The notes: a model not told the origin generated them from the sequence alone. 10,019 bases of DNA from an uncultured Mucispirillum sp. (GCA_945947845.1 CAMEZN010000035.1:1-10019), one strand, 5' to 3'; counted from the first letter of the stretch, positions 1 to 6,917 are shown. Made by a program: numbers and translations.

Positions 1-1
1 A

Positions 2-37
2 GAAATAGCAGAGCAAAAATACACAGTAACAAAGTAA
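2..37 (+). CDS. C-terminal tail of an upstream gene (partial)
   Basis: One plus-strand frame entering from the left edge reads EIAEQKYTVTK and stops with TAA at 35-37. A hairpin follows 13 bases later, which is the normal layout for a gene end. Only eleven residues are visible, so no product can be given. Another plus frame stays open to 97-99 but would run through the hairpin and has a less protein-like composition. The assignment is inference from position. Confidence 0.35.
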   Translation, partial: EIAEQKYTVTK

Positions 38-50
38 TACAGCTTATGAT

Positions 51-78
51 AAGCCTGATAAAATGTATTATCAGGCTT
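51..78. terminator. hairpin between convergent genes, probable terminator
   Basis: An 11-bp perfect stem (AAGCCTGATAA with TTATCAGGCTT) closes a 6-base loop. It lies between the end of the left-edge gene and the stop of the leftward radical SAM gene at 109, so it could end both transcripts. The tails on either side are only moderately T-rich. Just before it, overlapping its left arm, is the small palindrome GCTTATGATAAGC at 42-54. Confidence 0.5.
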
Positions 79-108
79 TATCAATATTCAATTACTTAAA
101 ATAATATT

Positions 109-1050
109 TTATATTATTGTATAATATGTATCATGATTATATTCTATGGCTTTAATTTTATTTTCTATAACTAACTTATTTACACTTTCTTTTATTTCCC
201 TTTCATTTTTTCCAAAAACACCGCTCATATCAAGCAAAGTGCAGGGCCTCATTTTAAGAAGTGATGGTATTAAGTCATGCAGATTAAGAGAAGCTGATGA
301 TTTATACACACTTGCAAAACCGCCTGTAACTTCGGCAGGGATATTATTCATTAATAAATCTTTTGCAGTATCTAGTAAAAATTCATCAGTTACAGGGTAA
401 GCTGTGCTGTATGCTGGCGGCCTGTGGATTGTGCCAAGCTGCACTTTACTGCACTTAATATTCTTTAAGACTTTTATAATATTATCAATGTTTTCCCTGC
501 TGTCATTTACATCTTTACAGAAAAGAATTTCTACAAAAAGCTTTCCAGTATATTCTTTTGAAAATTTTTCAAGCCCTGCAATAATATTTGCAGTATCAAT
601 AGATTTTTCAGGCAGATTTACTGCTTTAAAAATATCATTGGTTACAGCATCTAAACTTGGCACAACTATATCAAACTTTAAAAGGCTTTCATATACTTCT
701 TGTATATGTATAGTTGTAGTATTTGTAAGGATTGCACAAGGTTTATCTGTTAATTCTTTAATACCAGTAATAATTTTATCAAGTTCAGAATTAAGTGTAG
801 GCTCGCCTGCACCTGTTACTGTAACTGTGTCGCATAAATCTTCAAACTTATTAAAATTTTCTTTAAATTCTTTTAATATATCACTGGCTTTATAATATGG
901 TTTTCTCTGTATAGTAGTTGTTTTAGTTTTGCCTACTTCACAGTAAAGGCAGTCAAGAGAGCATATTTTTGCAGGAACTATATTTATGCCTAATGACCTG
1001 CCTAATCTTCTTGATGGAGCAGGACCAAATAAGTATTTTAACTCACTCAT
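109..1050 (-). CDS. radical SAM protein, COG0731 type
   Basis: This 313-residue protein belongs to the radical SAM superfamily, which cleaves S-adenosylmethionine at a [4Fe-4S] cluster. The cluster-binding CxxxCxxC motif is visible as C30, C34 and C37 (CSLDCLYC). It follows the typical COG0731 opening FGPAPSRRLGRSLGIN. A GAGEPTL segment near residue 80 matches the SAM-binding GGE-like strand of the family. The last ~70 residues look like a small winged-helix-type domain. The ATG at 1050 has a strong Shine-Dalgarno sequence, AAGGTGAT, two bases upstream. Relatives are annotated as wybutosine-synthesis-like Fe-S oxidoreductases, but bacteria lack that pathway, so the substrate is unknown. Cytoplasmic. 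It is transcribed alone and divergently from the secreted protein at 1145. Family assignment is firm; the specific role is open. Confidence 0.9.
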   Translation of the reverse strand: MSELKYLFGPAPSRRLGRSLGINIVPAKICSLDCLYCEVGKTKTTTIQRKPYYKASDILKEFKENFNKFEDLCDTVTVTGAGEPTLNSELDKIITGIKELTDKPCAILTNTTTIHIQEVYESLLKFDIVVPSLDAVTNDIFKAVNLPEKSIDTANIIAGLEKFSKEYTGKLFVEILFCKDVNDSRENIDNIIKVLKNIKCSKVQLGTIHRPPAYSTAYPVTDEFLLDTAKDLLMNNIPAEVTGGFASVYKSSASLNLHDLIPSLLKMRPCTLLDMSGVFGKNEREIKESVNKLVIENKIKAIEYNHDTYYTII

Positions 1051-1067
1051 ATATCACCTTAAAAGTA

Positions 1068-1095
1068 ATAATATAGAAAATTAAATTTATTGCAA
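1068..1095 (-). promoter_or_regulatory. candidate sigma70-type promoter for the radical SAM gene
   Basis: Read leftward, TTGCAA (1095-1090) and TATTAT (1073-1068) are separated by 16 bases. They lie shortly before the AAGGTGAT ribosome-binding site. TTGCAA is its own reverse complement, so the same hexamer also fits the promoter pointing the other way. The match is to the consensus only, and AT-rich DNA produces such matches easily. Confidence 0.4.
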
Positions 1096-1118
1096 TATAA
1101 TAATTGATAAGATATTAT
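1090..1118 (+). promoter_or_regulatory. candidate sigma70-type promoter for the secreted protein gene
   Basis: TTGCAA (1090-1095) and TATTAT (1113-1118) are 17 bases apart. A start site near 1125 would give a short leader containing the AGGAG at 1131-1135, 9 bases before the ATG at 1145. The -35 hexamer is shared with the opposite promoter. Confidence 0.45.
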
Positions 1119-1144
1119 AGATGTATATAAAGGAGTAGAGCAAT

Positions 1145-1660
1145 ATGAAAAATAAAATTATTAAATTAGTAATCTTTCTGCTGTTTATAAGCTTTGGCAG
1201 TGTTTATGCTGACACTGTTCCAGATGATTTATATGGTAAATGGATTAAGTTAAACGAAAAAAAAGATGGTAAAAACTGCAAAAAATTAACTATTGACGGC
1301 AAAACAAAATGTTATGCTATACACCAGAGTATATCAGAAGCTTATAATGATATTGAACCAAATTATGTGTGGATAAATAAGAAAGAAAATTTTTTTAAAT
1401 ATAGAAGTGCAACGGCAGATTTCCCAGAAACTGAACGACCTATATATTATAAAAAAGAAAATGGCAGACACCTTTTTCGTGTAACTGGTGAAACAACTGG
1501 CGGCACACCTTATGAAACTTTTTACAGCATAGATAAAATAGATAAAGATTATATATATTTTAATAATCCTTATGATGCGTCAGTTGAGTTATACATAAGA
1601 GAAGAAACAGCAGAGAAATTAAAAATTCCAGTAATAACATTTGACTATCCAGTTGATTAA
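1145..1660 (+). CDS. secreted (periplasmic) protein of unknown function
   Basis: I do not recognise this 171-residue protein. It opens with a clear Sec signal peptide: a basic start (MKNKIIK), a hydrophobic core, and a VYA cleavage site after residue 22. The mature part begins DTVPDDLYGKWIKL. The G-x-W near a strand start and the high content of short alternating strands recall small beta-barrel, lipocalin-like proteins, but this is only an impression. Two cysteines about 12 residues apart (KNCKKL...KCY) could form a disulfide in the periplasm. The ATG has AGGAG nine bases upstream and a plausible promoter. It stands alone between the radical SAM gene and the gene at 1799, with a hairpin right after its stop. 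Confidence 0.75.
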   Translation: MKNKIIKLVIFLLFISFGSVYADTVPDDLYGKWIKLNEKKDGKNCKKLTIDGKTKCYAIHQSISEAYNDIEPNYVWINKKENFFKYRSATADFPETERPIYYKKENGRHLFRVTGETTGGTPYETFYSIDKIDKDYIYFNNPYDASVELYIREETAEKLKIPVITFDYPVD

Positions 1661-1669
1661 AATATCAGC

Positions 1670-1699
1670 TGCCTGTTTAGTATAAAGCAAAAGCAGGCA
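1670..1699 (+). terminator. hairpin after the secreted protein gene
   Basis: TGCCTGTTT pairs with AAGCAGGCA (one G-T pair) across a 12-base loop, nine bases past the stop. The GC-rich base of the stem stands out from its surroundings. There is no good T-run behind it, so termination is likely but not certain. Confidence 0.4.
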
Positions 1700-1798
1700 T
1701 TATGAGTATATTCAAAAATACATCATTAAAAAAGACAAAATAAATATATTTTTAAAATTTCTTTTAAGTATTTTTTCATACTGCCGATTAGTCTGTGT

Positions 1799-2155
1799 AT
1801 GGATAATAAAGGTAAATTAATAGATAAAATACTTAAAGATTTTTTAGCAGAAGAAGCAGAAGCAACAGATATGCGAATAATATCTATCCGTCATTTTTTA
1901 TCTGCTCTAAATAATGCTGTGGATAAATATATTGCAGAATCAGATAGTGCAGAAAATAATGAAGATAGAAAACGGCTTGTTATTATGCTTGATGATATGG
2001 CAGAGATATATCGTAATGAAATCTCTAATCTGCTTGTAAAACGGGGAAAATTGCAGCATTATATGGAAATATTTAATAATGAATATAATACCACTGTTAA
2101 AACTAACAAGCAGCCTGTAAAACAAAAAGAAAGCATATCTAACTATATAAATTAA
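1799..2155 (+). CDS. small helical protein of unknown function
   Basis: I do not recognise this 118-residue protein. It has no signal peptide and no membrane segment. It is strongly charged and probably almost all helix, with a basic, disordered-looking tail (NKQPVKQKESISNYIN). The reading frame is open upstream only to the TAA at 1727-1729. The ATG at 1799 is the first standard start and has no visible Shine-Dalgarno sequence. A second in-frame ATG at 1871 (residue 25, MRIISIRHF) is an alternative start. It faces the HPt gene tail to tail, with 21 bases between the stops. A role beside the HPt protein is possible but rests only on adjacency. It is supported as a gene by its length and protein-like composition. 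Confidence 0.6.
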   Translation: MDNKGKLIDKILKDFLAEEAEATDMRIISIRHFLSALNNAVDKYIAESDSAENNEDRKRLVIMLDDMAEIYRNEISNLLVKRGKLQHYMEIFNNEYNTTVKTNKQPVKQKESISNYIN

Positions 2156-2176
2156 TATATTAAGCTAAAATGCTTT

Positions 2177-2536
2177 TTACAAACCGTAATTAGATTTAAC
2201 AGAAGCAAACCATTCTTCAATGGCTAGCTTTTCTTTGCCAAGTTGTTCAAAAGCAGCTTTGTAATCAAAATCTAAATTATTTCTTGCATGCTGTTCTAAA
2301 TCTTCACAAAGTTTTCTAAAAGATTCAAAACCAAGATTAGCTGATGAACCTTTTAATTTATGACCAATTTTATGAATGGCTGGTCTGTCATCAGCTGCAA
2401 CAGCTTCTGCAAAGGCTGGAAATTCATCATTTACAGATGAAACAAATATACCGATAAGAGATGCAACTATTGTTTCATCTATACCACCGCCAAGAAACTC
2501 CACTACTTTTTTAATATCATACTTTAATTCACTCAT
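2177..2536 (-). CDS. stand-alone HPt-domain phosphotransfer protein
   Basis: The 119 residues form one HPt (histidine phosphotransfer) domain, a four-helix unit that carries a phosphoryl group between response-regulator receiver domains in a multistep phosphorelay. The family signature is plain at residues 59-69, HKLKGSSANLG, with H59 as the phosphorylated histidine and K62 and G63 supporting it. No histidine kinase, receiver or output domain lies nearby, so its partners must be encoded elsewhere. The first ~10 residues precede the domain. The ATG at 2536 has no obvious Shine-Dalgarno sequence, unlike most genes here, so translation may be weak or depend on an A/T-rich leader. It starts divergently from the HD-domain gene, with 221 bases between them. 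Cytoplasmic. Confidence 0.88.
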   Translation of the reverse strand: MSELKYDIKKVVEFLGGGIDETIVASLIGIFVSSVNDEFPAFAEAVAADDRPAIHKIGHKLKGSSANLGFESFRKLCEDLEQHARNNLDFDYKAAFEQLGKEKLAIEEWFASVKSNYGL

Positions 2537-2589
2537 AAGTATTAACTATCATTATCAAATAAATTAATCAAGAAAAAAAGTTAAAATAT

Positions 2590-2612
2590 TGTAAAAAAAT
2601 TTACATTTGTAA
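2590..2612. promoter_or_regulatory. overlapping AT-rich inverted repeats
   Basis: TGTAAA and TTTACA (2590-2605) are separated by four A residues. The right arm is reused in TTACA-TT-TGTAA (2601-2612). The arrangement lies upstream of the HPt gene and could be a repressor or activator site, but AT-rich composition makes chance likely. No regulator is identified. Confidence 0.25.
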
Positions 2613-2626
2613 CTAATATTTGCTGT

Positions 2627-2643
2627 GCGACATTTAATGTCGC
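2627..2643. promoter_or_regulatory. perfect 17-bp palindrome in a divergent intergenic region
   Basis: GCGACATTTAATGTCGC is perfectly symmetric around T2635, with 8-bp arms. It is far more GC-rich at its ends than the surrounding A/T. It sits between the divergent HPt and HD-domain genes, 91 bases from the first start and 115 from the second. No gene ends there, so a terminator is unlikely and an operator for one or both genes is more natural. I do not recognise the motif as a named regulator's site. Confidence 0.5.
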
Positions 2644-2757
2644 TTAAATAAGATAAGAATGGTGTAGAAAATGTGATAAAATAGTAATAGTTACTAAAAA
2701 ACATAAGTTAATAGTAGACAAAAATAAATATTAAAATTAATATATATAAGGTGATAT

Positions 2758-3354
2758 ATGGAAAATTTAGGCAAACTAATTACAACTGCTAGAAAATTAA
2801 ATAATATTGGCAGATGGGCAAATGAGTTTTTACATCAACGGTCATCAGTAGCAGAACATTCTTTTTCTGTTGCACAGATTTCACAGCTTTTAGGGATAAT
2901 AGAAGAAGAGCATGGCAGCAATATTGACTGGAAAAGGCTTTATAGAAAAGCATTAAACCACGATATACCGGAAGCTGTTATGGGTGATGTAATAAGCACT
3001 ACTAAAAATTCTAATGCAGAAGTTAAAAAAGCTTTAAGCCTTGTAGAAGAAACATTAGTAGAAGAAAATCTGCTGAATGCTGTTTCAGAGCCTTATAAAT
3101 CAATATACAGGCAGATAATTTTTGACGGCAAAGATGAAAGCATAGAAGGGCTTATCTTAACAGCAGCTGATAATATAGATGCTTTAATAGAGTGTATTCA
3201 GGAAATAAAACTTTCAAACTACGAACCTTTTCTTGAAAAATACACATACATTCTTGATAAAATAAAAAGTATAGATTTATATTCATCAGGCTATTTTATT
3301 AAAAATATTCTGCCATATATTACAAATAACTGTGATGCTTTGAAAAATAGGTAA
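2758..3354 (+). CDS. HD-domain phosphohydrolase, YfbR-like 5'-nucleotidase family
   Basis: This 198-residue protein has the HD-domain metal-binding set expected of the YfbR group: H34 in VAEHS, the H68-D69 pair in NHDIPEAVMGDV, and D138 in AADNIDA. E. coli YfbR is a dimeric metal-dependent 5'-deoxynucleotidase that hydrolyses deoxynucleoside monophosphates, and its length is similar. By family, the protein should dephosphorylate nucleotides in the cytoplasm; the exact substrate cannot be read from sequence. The H-x-x-x-E-H region and the EAVMGD motif match YfbR better than (p)ppGpp hydrolases. The ATG at 2758 has a strong AAGGTGAT Shine-Dalgarno sequence at 2748-2755. The gene appears monocistronic, with a hairpin just beyond its stop. 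Confidence 0.85.
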   Translation: MENLGKLITTARKLNNIGRWANEFLHQRSSVAEHSFSVAQISQLLGIIEEEHGSNIDWKRLYRKALNHDIPEAVMGDVISTTKNSNAEVKKALSLVEETLVEENLLNAVSEPYKSIYRQIIFDGKDESIEGLILTAADNIDALIECIQEIKLSNYEPFLEKYTYILDKIKSIDLYSSGYFIKNILPYITNNCDALKNR

Positions 3355-3358
3355 ATAT

Positions 3359-3389
3359 TAAAACATTATTAATGAATGAAAATGTTTTA
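3359..3389 (+). terminator. hairpin after the HD-domain gene
   Basis: AAAACATT (3360-3367) pairs with AATGTTTT (3381-3388), with one further A-T pair at the base. The loop is 13 bases and the stem ends in a TTTT stretch. It starts a few bases past the stop codon. The stem is AT-rich, so it would be a weak intrinsic terminator. Confidence 0.4.
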
Positions 3390-3413
3390 TATAGTGTAAA
3401 ATCAAATTTTACA

Positions 3414-3425
3414 GCTTATATAAGC
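3414..3425. repeat. 12-bp palindrome, similar to one at 42-54
   Basis: GCTTATATAAGC is a perfect palindrome, preceded by ACA. The same ACAGCTTAT start followed by ATAAGC, with one extra central G, occurs at 39-54. Both lie after the ends of rightward genes. The rest of 3390-3525 shows no gene and no other clear signal. Confidence 0.3.
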
Positions 3426-3525
3426 AGGCTCATTATAAAAAGTTTATACTGTATTTCAAAAATATACTTATTATTAAATTATTATAATGATAGAATATAT
3501 TTTAATGCAGCACAGCTTTTTTATG

Positions 3526-3554
3526 TTGAAAATTTACTAAATTTTTCATAATAA
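3526..3554 (+). promoter_or_regulatory. weak candidate promoter of the tlpA-ppaC operon
   Basis: TTGAAA (3526-3531) and TAATAA (3549-3554) are 17 bases apart. The -35 match is fair and the -10 match poor. A better -10 hexamer, TATGAT at 3560-3565, has no matching -35 and would leave almost no leader. The operon must start in this region because the next gene upstream ends with a hairpin. Confidence 0.3.
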
Positions 3555-3584
3555 TAAAGTATGATAAGCATATAAGGAGCTTCT

Positions 3585-4085
3585 ATGAAAAAAATTCTAT
3601 TCATCACTTTGATTTTAACACTATCATTTACAATGTTTGGCTGTAAAAATAAAACTCCAGAAACTTCAACCCCGGCTGTATCTATTAACAGTATGGAGCA
3701 GATTGGCACAGACAGATTTAAAGAAATATTAGCAGAACACCGTGGTAAAGTAGTGCTTGTAAATTTCTTTGGTTCATGGTGCCCGCCATGTAAAGCAGAA
3801 ACACCAGATTTTGTTCAAGTTTATGAAAAATATAAAGACAAAAATAAGTTTGTAATTCTTGGCATTGCTGTTGACCAAGATAAAAAAAATGCTATTGATT
3901 TTGTTAACTCATTCAATGTAACTTACCCAGTATATCAAGCAGACAGCAGCCTGCTTACTTATTTTCAAATAAATCCTATACCTACATCATTTGTCTTTGA
4001 TAAAGATGGCAGTTTATTAGACAGTATGGTAGGGTATATGAGTAAAGATACTGTTGAACAAATCGCACAATATAGGGGAGAATAG
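3585..4085 (+). CDS. TlpA-like thioredoxin-fold lipoprotein
   Basis: A 166-residue thiol-disulfide oxidoreductase attached to a membrane as a lipoprotein. The signal peptide ends in a lipobox, MFGC, with lipidated C20, followed by a short T/P-rich linker. The thioredoxin fold carries the active site W65-CPPC (C66 and C69) and the cis-proline P133 in NPIPTSF. WCPPC is typical of the TlpA/ResA/AhpC-TSA-like group, which keeps exported proteins (often c-type cytochrome apoproteins) reduced. No cytochrome maturation gene lies here, so the partner is unknown. A clear AAGGAG (3574-3579) sits five bases before the ATG. Its stop is two bases before the ATG of the pyrophosphatase gene, whose Shine-Dalgarno sequence lies inside this gene's end, so the two are cotranscribed. 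Confidence 0.9.
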   Translation: MKKILFITLILTLSFTMFGCKNKTPETSTPAVSINSMEQIGTDRFKEILAEHRGKVVLVNFFGSWCPPCKAETPDFVQVYEKYKDKNKFVILGIAVDQDKKNAIDFVNSFNVTYPVYQADSSLLTYFQINPIPTSFVFDKDGSLLDSMVGYMSKDTVEQIAQYRGE

Positions 4086-4087
4086 TC

Positions 4088-5728
4088 ATGGATAAAGTAT
4101 TTATTTGTGGTCATAAAAATCCTGATACTGACTCAGTAGCATCAGCTGCAAGCTATGCTTATTTAAAATCTCAGATTAACAAAGAATATGAATTTGTGCC
4201 TATAAGGTGCGGTAATGTAAATGACCAGACAAAATTTATATTCCAAAAAGCAGAAGCTGTGCTTCCAGAATATATGAAAGATATATATCCAAAAGTAATT
4301 GACAGCATGACAACTAATGTAATTACAGCAGAAGAAACAGACCCGCTTTCAAAATTTTTAAGGATATTAAGAGAAAAAAATCTTCGCTTTATGCCAGTTA
4401 TAAATAAAGATAATGTATATGAAGGTATGCTTGGAGTTAATGATGTAACAGAGCTGTTTTTAAGGGACGACAGGGCAGCAAAACCAGTGTTTTCATTAAG
4501 AGCAGATTCACTTCGCCGTTCTCTCAGGGGAACAGTTTTAAATGTTGGTGAGCTTGAAGAATTTACTGCATCAGTAGTTGTTGCTACTATGGCATATGAT
4601 GATTTTCATCAGCATGTAGCACATGTTGCAAATGAAGAAAATACTCTTTTAATTACTGGAAACCGCCAGAATATTTTGCAAGATGCTTTTACAAAAAAAT
4701 ATCCAGCAATTATTATTGTTGGCCTTAGTGAAGAAGCATGTAAACAGCTTGATTTTGGAAACTATAAAGGGTGGGTATTTTATTCACCATTTGATTCATC
4801 TCAAACTATCCGCTGTGTAGAAATGGCAACACCTATTGGAAAACTTTTAAATAAGGTAGAACCATGTGCACCTTATGATTACATAGATAGTGTTGCAGAT
4901 GCAATTAGTAAATCAGCAACAAAAAGTCTTCCTGTTGTATCAGATGGAAAATTGATAGGGGTTATTACTGGCACAGATATATTAAAAAGAAAAAGAGCGA
5001 AGCTTATTATGATGGACCATAATGAAGCAACTCAGGCCATAGATGGTATTGAAACTGCTGAACTTATGGAAATTGTGGACCACCACAGGCTTGGAACTAT
5101 AAAAACAAGCAGTCCAGTAACATTTTTTGCCAAACCTGTTGGCAGCACATGCACACTTGTTTATCAGCTTTTTAAAATATATAGAGTTGATATTCCAAAA
5201 AAATATGCACTGCTTCTTCTTGGTGGTATGCTTAGTGATACAGTTATTATGAAATCACCAACAACTACTCAGGATGATATTGATGCAATTAATGATTTAT
5301 CATCTATATGCGGGCTTGATGCAAAAGAATATGGTGTAGAAATATTTTCTGCAACTGACTCTCTTACATCTCGTTCAGCAAAAGATATTATTGGAACAGA
5401 TTTTAAAATATTTGAAGAATATGGCGTCCGTTTTGGTATCAGCCAGGCAGAAACAGTAACTTTAGCACAGCTTGGTGAAGTAGAAGGCAAATTAAGAGAA
5501 GAATTATTTAATGTTAAAGAAAATAATAAGCTTGACTGGATGATGCTGCTTGTAACAGACATTATAAAAGAAGAAAGTCAGCTTATTACAACAGGGTTTG
5601 CACCAGCAGAACAGATTTTTGGTTATAAAAAATTAGAAGACAATCTTTTCTACCTTCCGGGTGTCCTTTCAAGGAAAAAACAACTTTTACCAGAAGTATC
5701 TAGAATCCTAGAAGAAATCAGCAAATAA
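4088..5728 (+). CDS. ppaC: manganese-dependent inorganic pyrophosphatase with CBS and DRTGG domains
   Basis: A family II (DHH-type) pyrophosphatase of 546 residues, well above the ~310 of the simple enzyme because of a regulatory insert. It hydrolyses pyrophosphate to phosphate in the cytoplasm, pulling biosynthesis forward. Visible catalytic elements are GHKNPDTDS (H9, D13, D15), the DHN at 310-312, the DHH at 331-333, the LLGGMLSDT segment, and the C-terminal SRKKQ substrate loop. Between the first and second parts of the DHH domain lie a CBS domain (~70-130), a DRTGG domain (~135-245) and a second CBS domain (~250-300). In studied CBS-pyrophosphatases, AMP and ADP inhibit and ATP activates, and DRTGG-containing ones also respond to diadenosine polyphosphates. 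That behaviour is expected here but not shown. AGGGGAG overlaps the end of the upstream gene. Confidence 0.95.
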   Translation: MDKVFICGHKNPDTDSVASAASYAYLKSQINKEYEFVPIRCGNVNDQTKFIFQKAEAVLPEYMKDIYPKVIDSMTTNVITAEETDPLSKFLRILREKNLRFMPVINKDNVYEGMLGVNDVTELFLRDDRAAKPVFSLRADSLRRSLRGTVLNVGELEEFTASVVVATMAYDDFHQHVAHVANEENTLLITGNRQNILQDAFTKKYPAIIIVGLSEEACKQLDFGNYKGWVFYSPFDSSQTIRCVEMATPIGKLLNKVEPCAPYDYIDSVADAISKSATKSLPVVSDGKLIGVITGTDILKRKRAKLIMMDHNEATQAIDGIETAELMEIVDHHRLGTIKTSSPVTFFAKPVGSTCTLVYQLFKIYRVDIPKKYALLLLGGMLSDTVIMKSPTTTQDDIDAINDLSSICGLDAKEYGVEIFSATDSLTSRSAKDIIGTDFKIFEEYGVRFGISQAETVTLAQLGEVEGKLREELFNVKENNKLDWMMLLVTDIIKEESQLITTGFAPAEQIFGYKKLEDNLFYLPGVLSRKKQLLPEVSRILEEISK

Positions 5729-5738
5729 ATACTATAAT

Positions 5739-5768
5739 AAGGGAGCATATGCTCCCTTTTCTTTTTTA
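5739..5768 (+). terminator. strong intrinsic terminator of the tlpA-ppaC operon
   Basis: AAGGGAGC pairs with GCTCCCTT around an ATAT loop and is followed directly by TTCTTTTTT. It lies 10 bases after the ppaC stop and is the clearest terminator in the window. Confidence 0.9.
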
Positions 5769-5781
5769 TATAAAAAGTATA

Positions 5782-5851
5782 ATGGGTAAAATTCTTAATA
5801 TTTTACCCATAGGTATAATAAAGTGGGTAATTTTTTAGAATTTTTACACAT
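5782..5851. repeat. paired 29-bp dyads on the 3' side of fic (array A)
   Basis: Two 29-bp dyads, 5782-5810 and 5823-5851, are separated by 12 bases. The first has perfect 11-bp arms starting ATGGGTAAAAT. The second keeps only 8-bp outer arms (GTGGGTAA and TTACACAT) around 13 unpaired bases, with two arm mismatches to the ATGGGTAA/TTACCCAT pattern. Half-site centres are spaced 21, 20 and 21 bp. The array ends four bases beyond the fic stop. It matches array B at 6977-7046, shifted by exactly 1195 bp: 27 of 29 bases agree in the first dyad, 8 of 12 in the linker (which begins AGGTATA in both), and mainly the outer arms in the second. Confidence 0.8.
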
Positions 5852-5855
5852 TATA

Positions 5856-6917
5856 CTACTTATAAGTTAATATATCTGTAAGTTCTTTATTTATATAATA
5901 AATATGATTTCCAAGTTTATGTTTAGATAAAATATTACAGCTGCATAGTTCATTTAAATATTTTGCAGCTGTTTTCCTTGTAATATTTAAATGTTTTTCT
6001 ATAAATGAAATTTTAGTATATGGCATATAGAAAAGAGCGTTTATAAGCTCCTGTGAGTAATAATTTAATTTTAAGTCATCTCTAATTTTATGTTTTACAT
6101 TTTTCATGGCTTTTGTAATATTTTCAACTATATTAATAGTGCTGCATGATGTTTCATAAACTGCATCAAGCATAAATAATATATACTGTTCATAACTGCC
6201 TGTTTCAGTAACATTTTCAATATGACTGTAATATTCCTGCTTATTATCTATAATATATTTACTTAAATACAAAATAGGGTTGTCTAAAAGATTTTTTAAT
6301 GTTAAATAAAGTACATTAATAATACGTCCAGTTCTTCCATTGCCATCAAAAAAAGGGTGAATTTTTTCAAACTGATAATGTATTATAGCCATTTTAATAA
6401 GAGTATCAAGTTCAGGATATAAATCATCATTATTAATAAAGTTTTCTAAATCAGCTAATAAAATTTCAATTTCCTGTTTTGTCTGTGGAGGTTCATATAT
6501 TATTTTTCCAGTTGATAAATTAATAAGTTTTGTACCTGCCTGATTTCTAATACCAGCATTATTACCCTCTAAAATAGATTGTATTTTACAAATTCCATTA
6601 ACAGTTAATAAACCTGTATCTTTAATTATATTATAGCCGGCATATAGTGCATCAACATAATTTTCTACTTCTTTTGCAGCAGTATTTATTGGTTCATCAA
6701 ATATGAATTGTTTATAAAGCTCATCATGGGTTGTAATAATATTTTCAACAGCAGAACTATCTTTTGCTTCCTGTATAAAAATAAAATTAATAAGTATCCT
6801 TTCATTAGGAATCGTTTTTAAAATACCCTTTAATTCTGCAAGTTTTCTATTAGCAGTATTTACTTTTTTTAATATGGCAATAGTTTCCATATTATCTAAT
6901 ATTTTTATTTTATCCAA
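5856..6917 (-). CDS. Fic-family protein (class II) with C-terminal winged helix
   Basis: Fic enzymes usually transfer AMP from ATP to a hydroxyl side chain of a target protein. Numbered from the GTG at 6926, the catalytic motif HPFFDGNGRTGR is complete at 190-201 with H190. The autoinhibitory motif (S/T)xxxE(G/N) occurs as SSAVEN at 57-62, ahead of the Fic core, which makes it class II. Order: Fic_N region (~10-100), Fic core (~105-230), helical linker, winged-helix segment (~295-350) with a recognition-helix-like stretch TRKTAAKYLNEL. The GTG at 6926 lies inside the Shine-Dalgarno sequence AAGGTGA, so the TTG three codons later (6917) is chosen, giving 353 residues. The target is unknown. 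Two matching dyad arrays flank the gene, one about 60 bases upstream and one just past the stop. Confidence 0.9.
   Translation of the reverse strand: MDKIKILDNMETIAILKKVNTANRKLAELKGILKTIPNERILINFIFIQEAKDSSAVENIITTHDELYKQFIFDEPINTAAKEVENYVDALYAGYNIIKDTGLLTVNGICKIQSILEGNNAGIRNQAGTKLINLSTGKIIYEPPQTKQEIEILLADLENFINNDDLYPELDTLIKMAIIHYQFEKIHPFFDGNGRTGRIINVLYLTLKNLLDNPILYLSKYIIDNKQEYYSHIENVTETGSYEQYILFMLDAVYETSCSTINIVENITKAMKNVKHKIRDDLKLNYYSQELINALFYMPYTKISFIEKHLNITRKTAAKYLNELCSCNILSKHKLGNHIYYINKELTDILTYK

Noticed and set aside
404..895. Long plus-strand open frame opposite the radical SAM gene
   Set aside because: The opposite strand encodes a clear radical SAM protein with all family motifs; this frame is an antisense shadow.
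2156..2176. AAGC-N6-GCTT hairpin between the convergent gene at 1799 and the HPt gene as a terminator
   Set aside because: The stem is only 4 bp; not distinguishable from chance in AT-rich DNA.
109..2536. Identical N-terminal MSELKY in the radical SAM and HPt proteins as a sign of duplication
   Set aside because: The codons differ, the similarity stops after six residues, and the families are unrelated.
5269..5562. Minus-strand open frame inside the pyrophosphatase gene
   Set aside because: Antisense shadow of a well-supported gene, with no ribosome-binding site or recognisable protein.
5782..5851. The 29-bp repeat units separated by short spacers as a CRISPR array
   Set aside because: There are only two units on each side, the spacers are 12 bases and partly conserved, the second units are diverged inside, and no cas gene is present.
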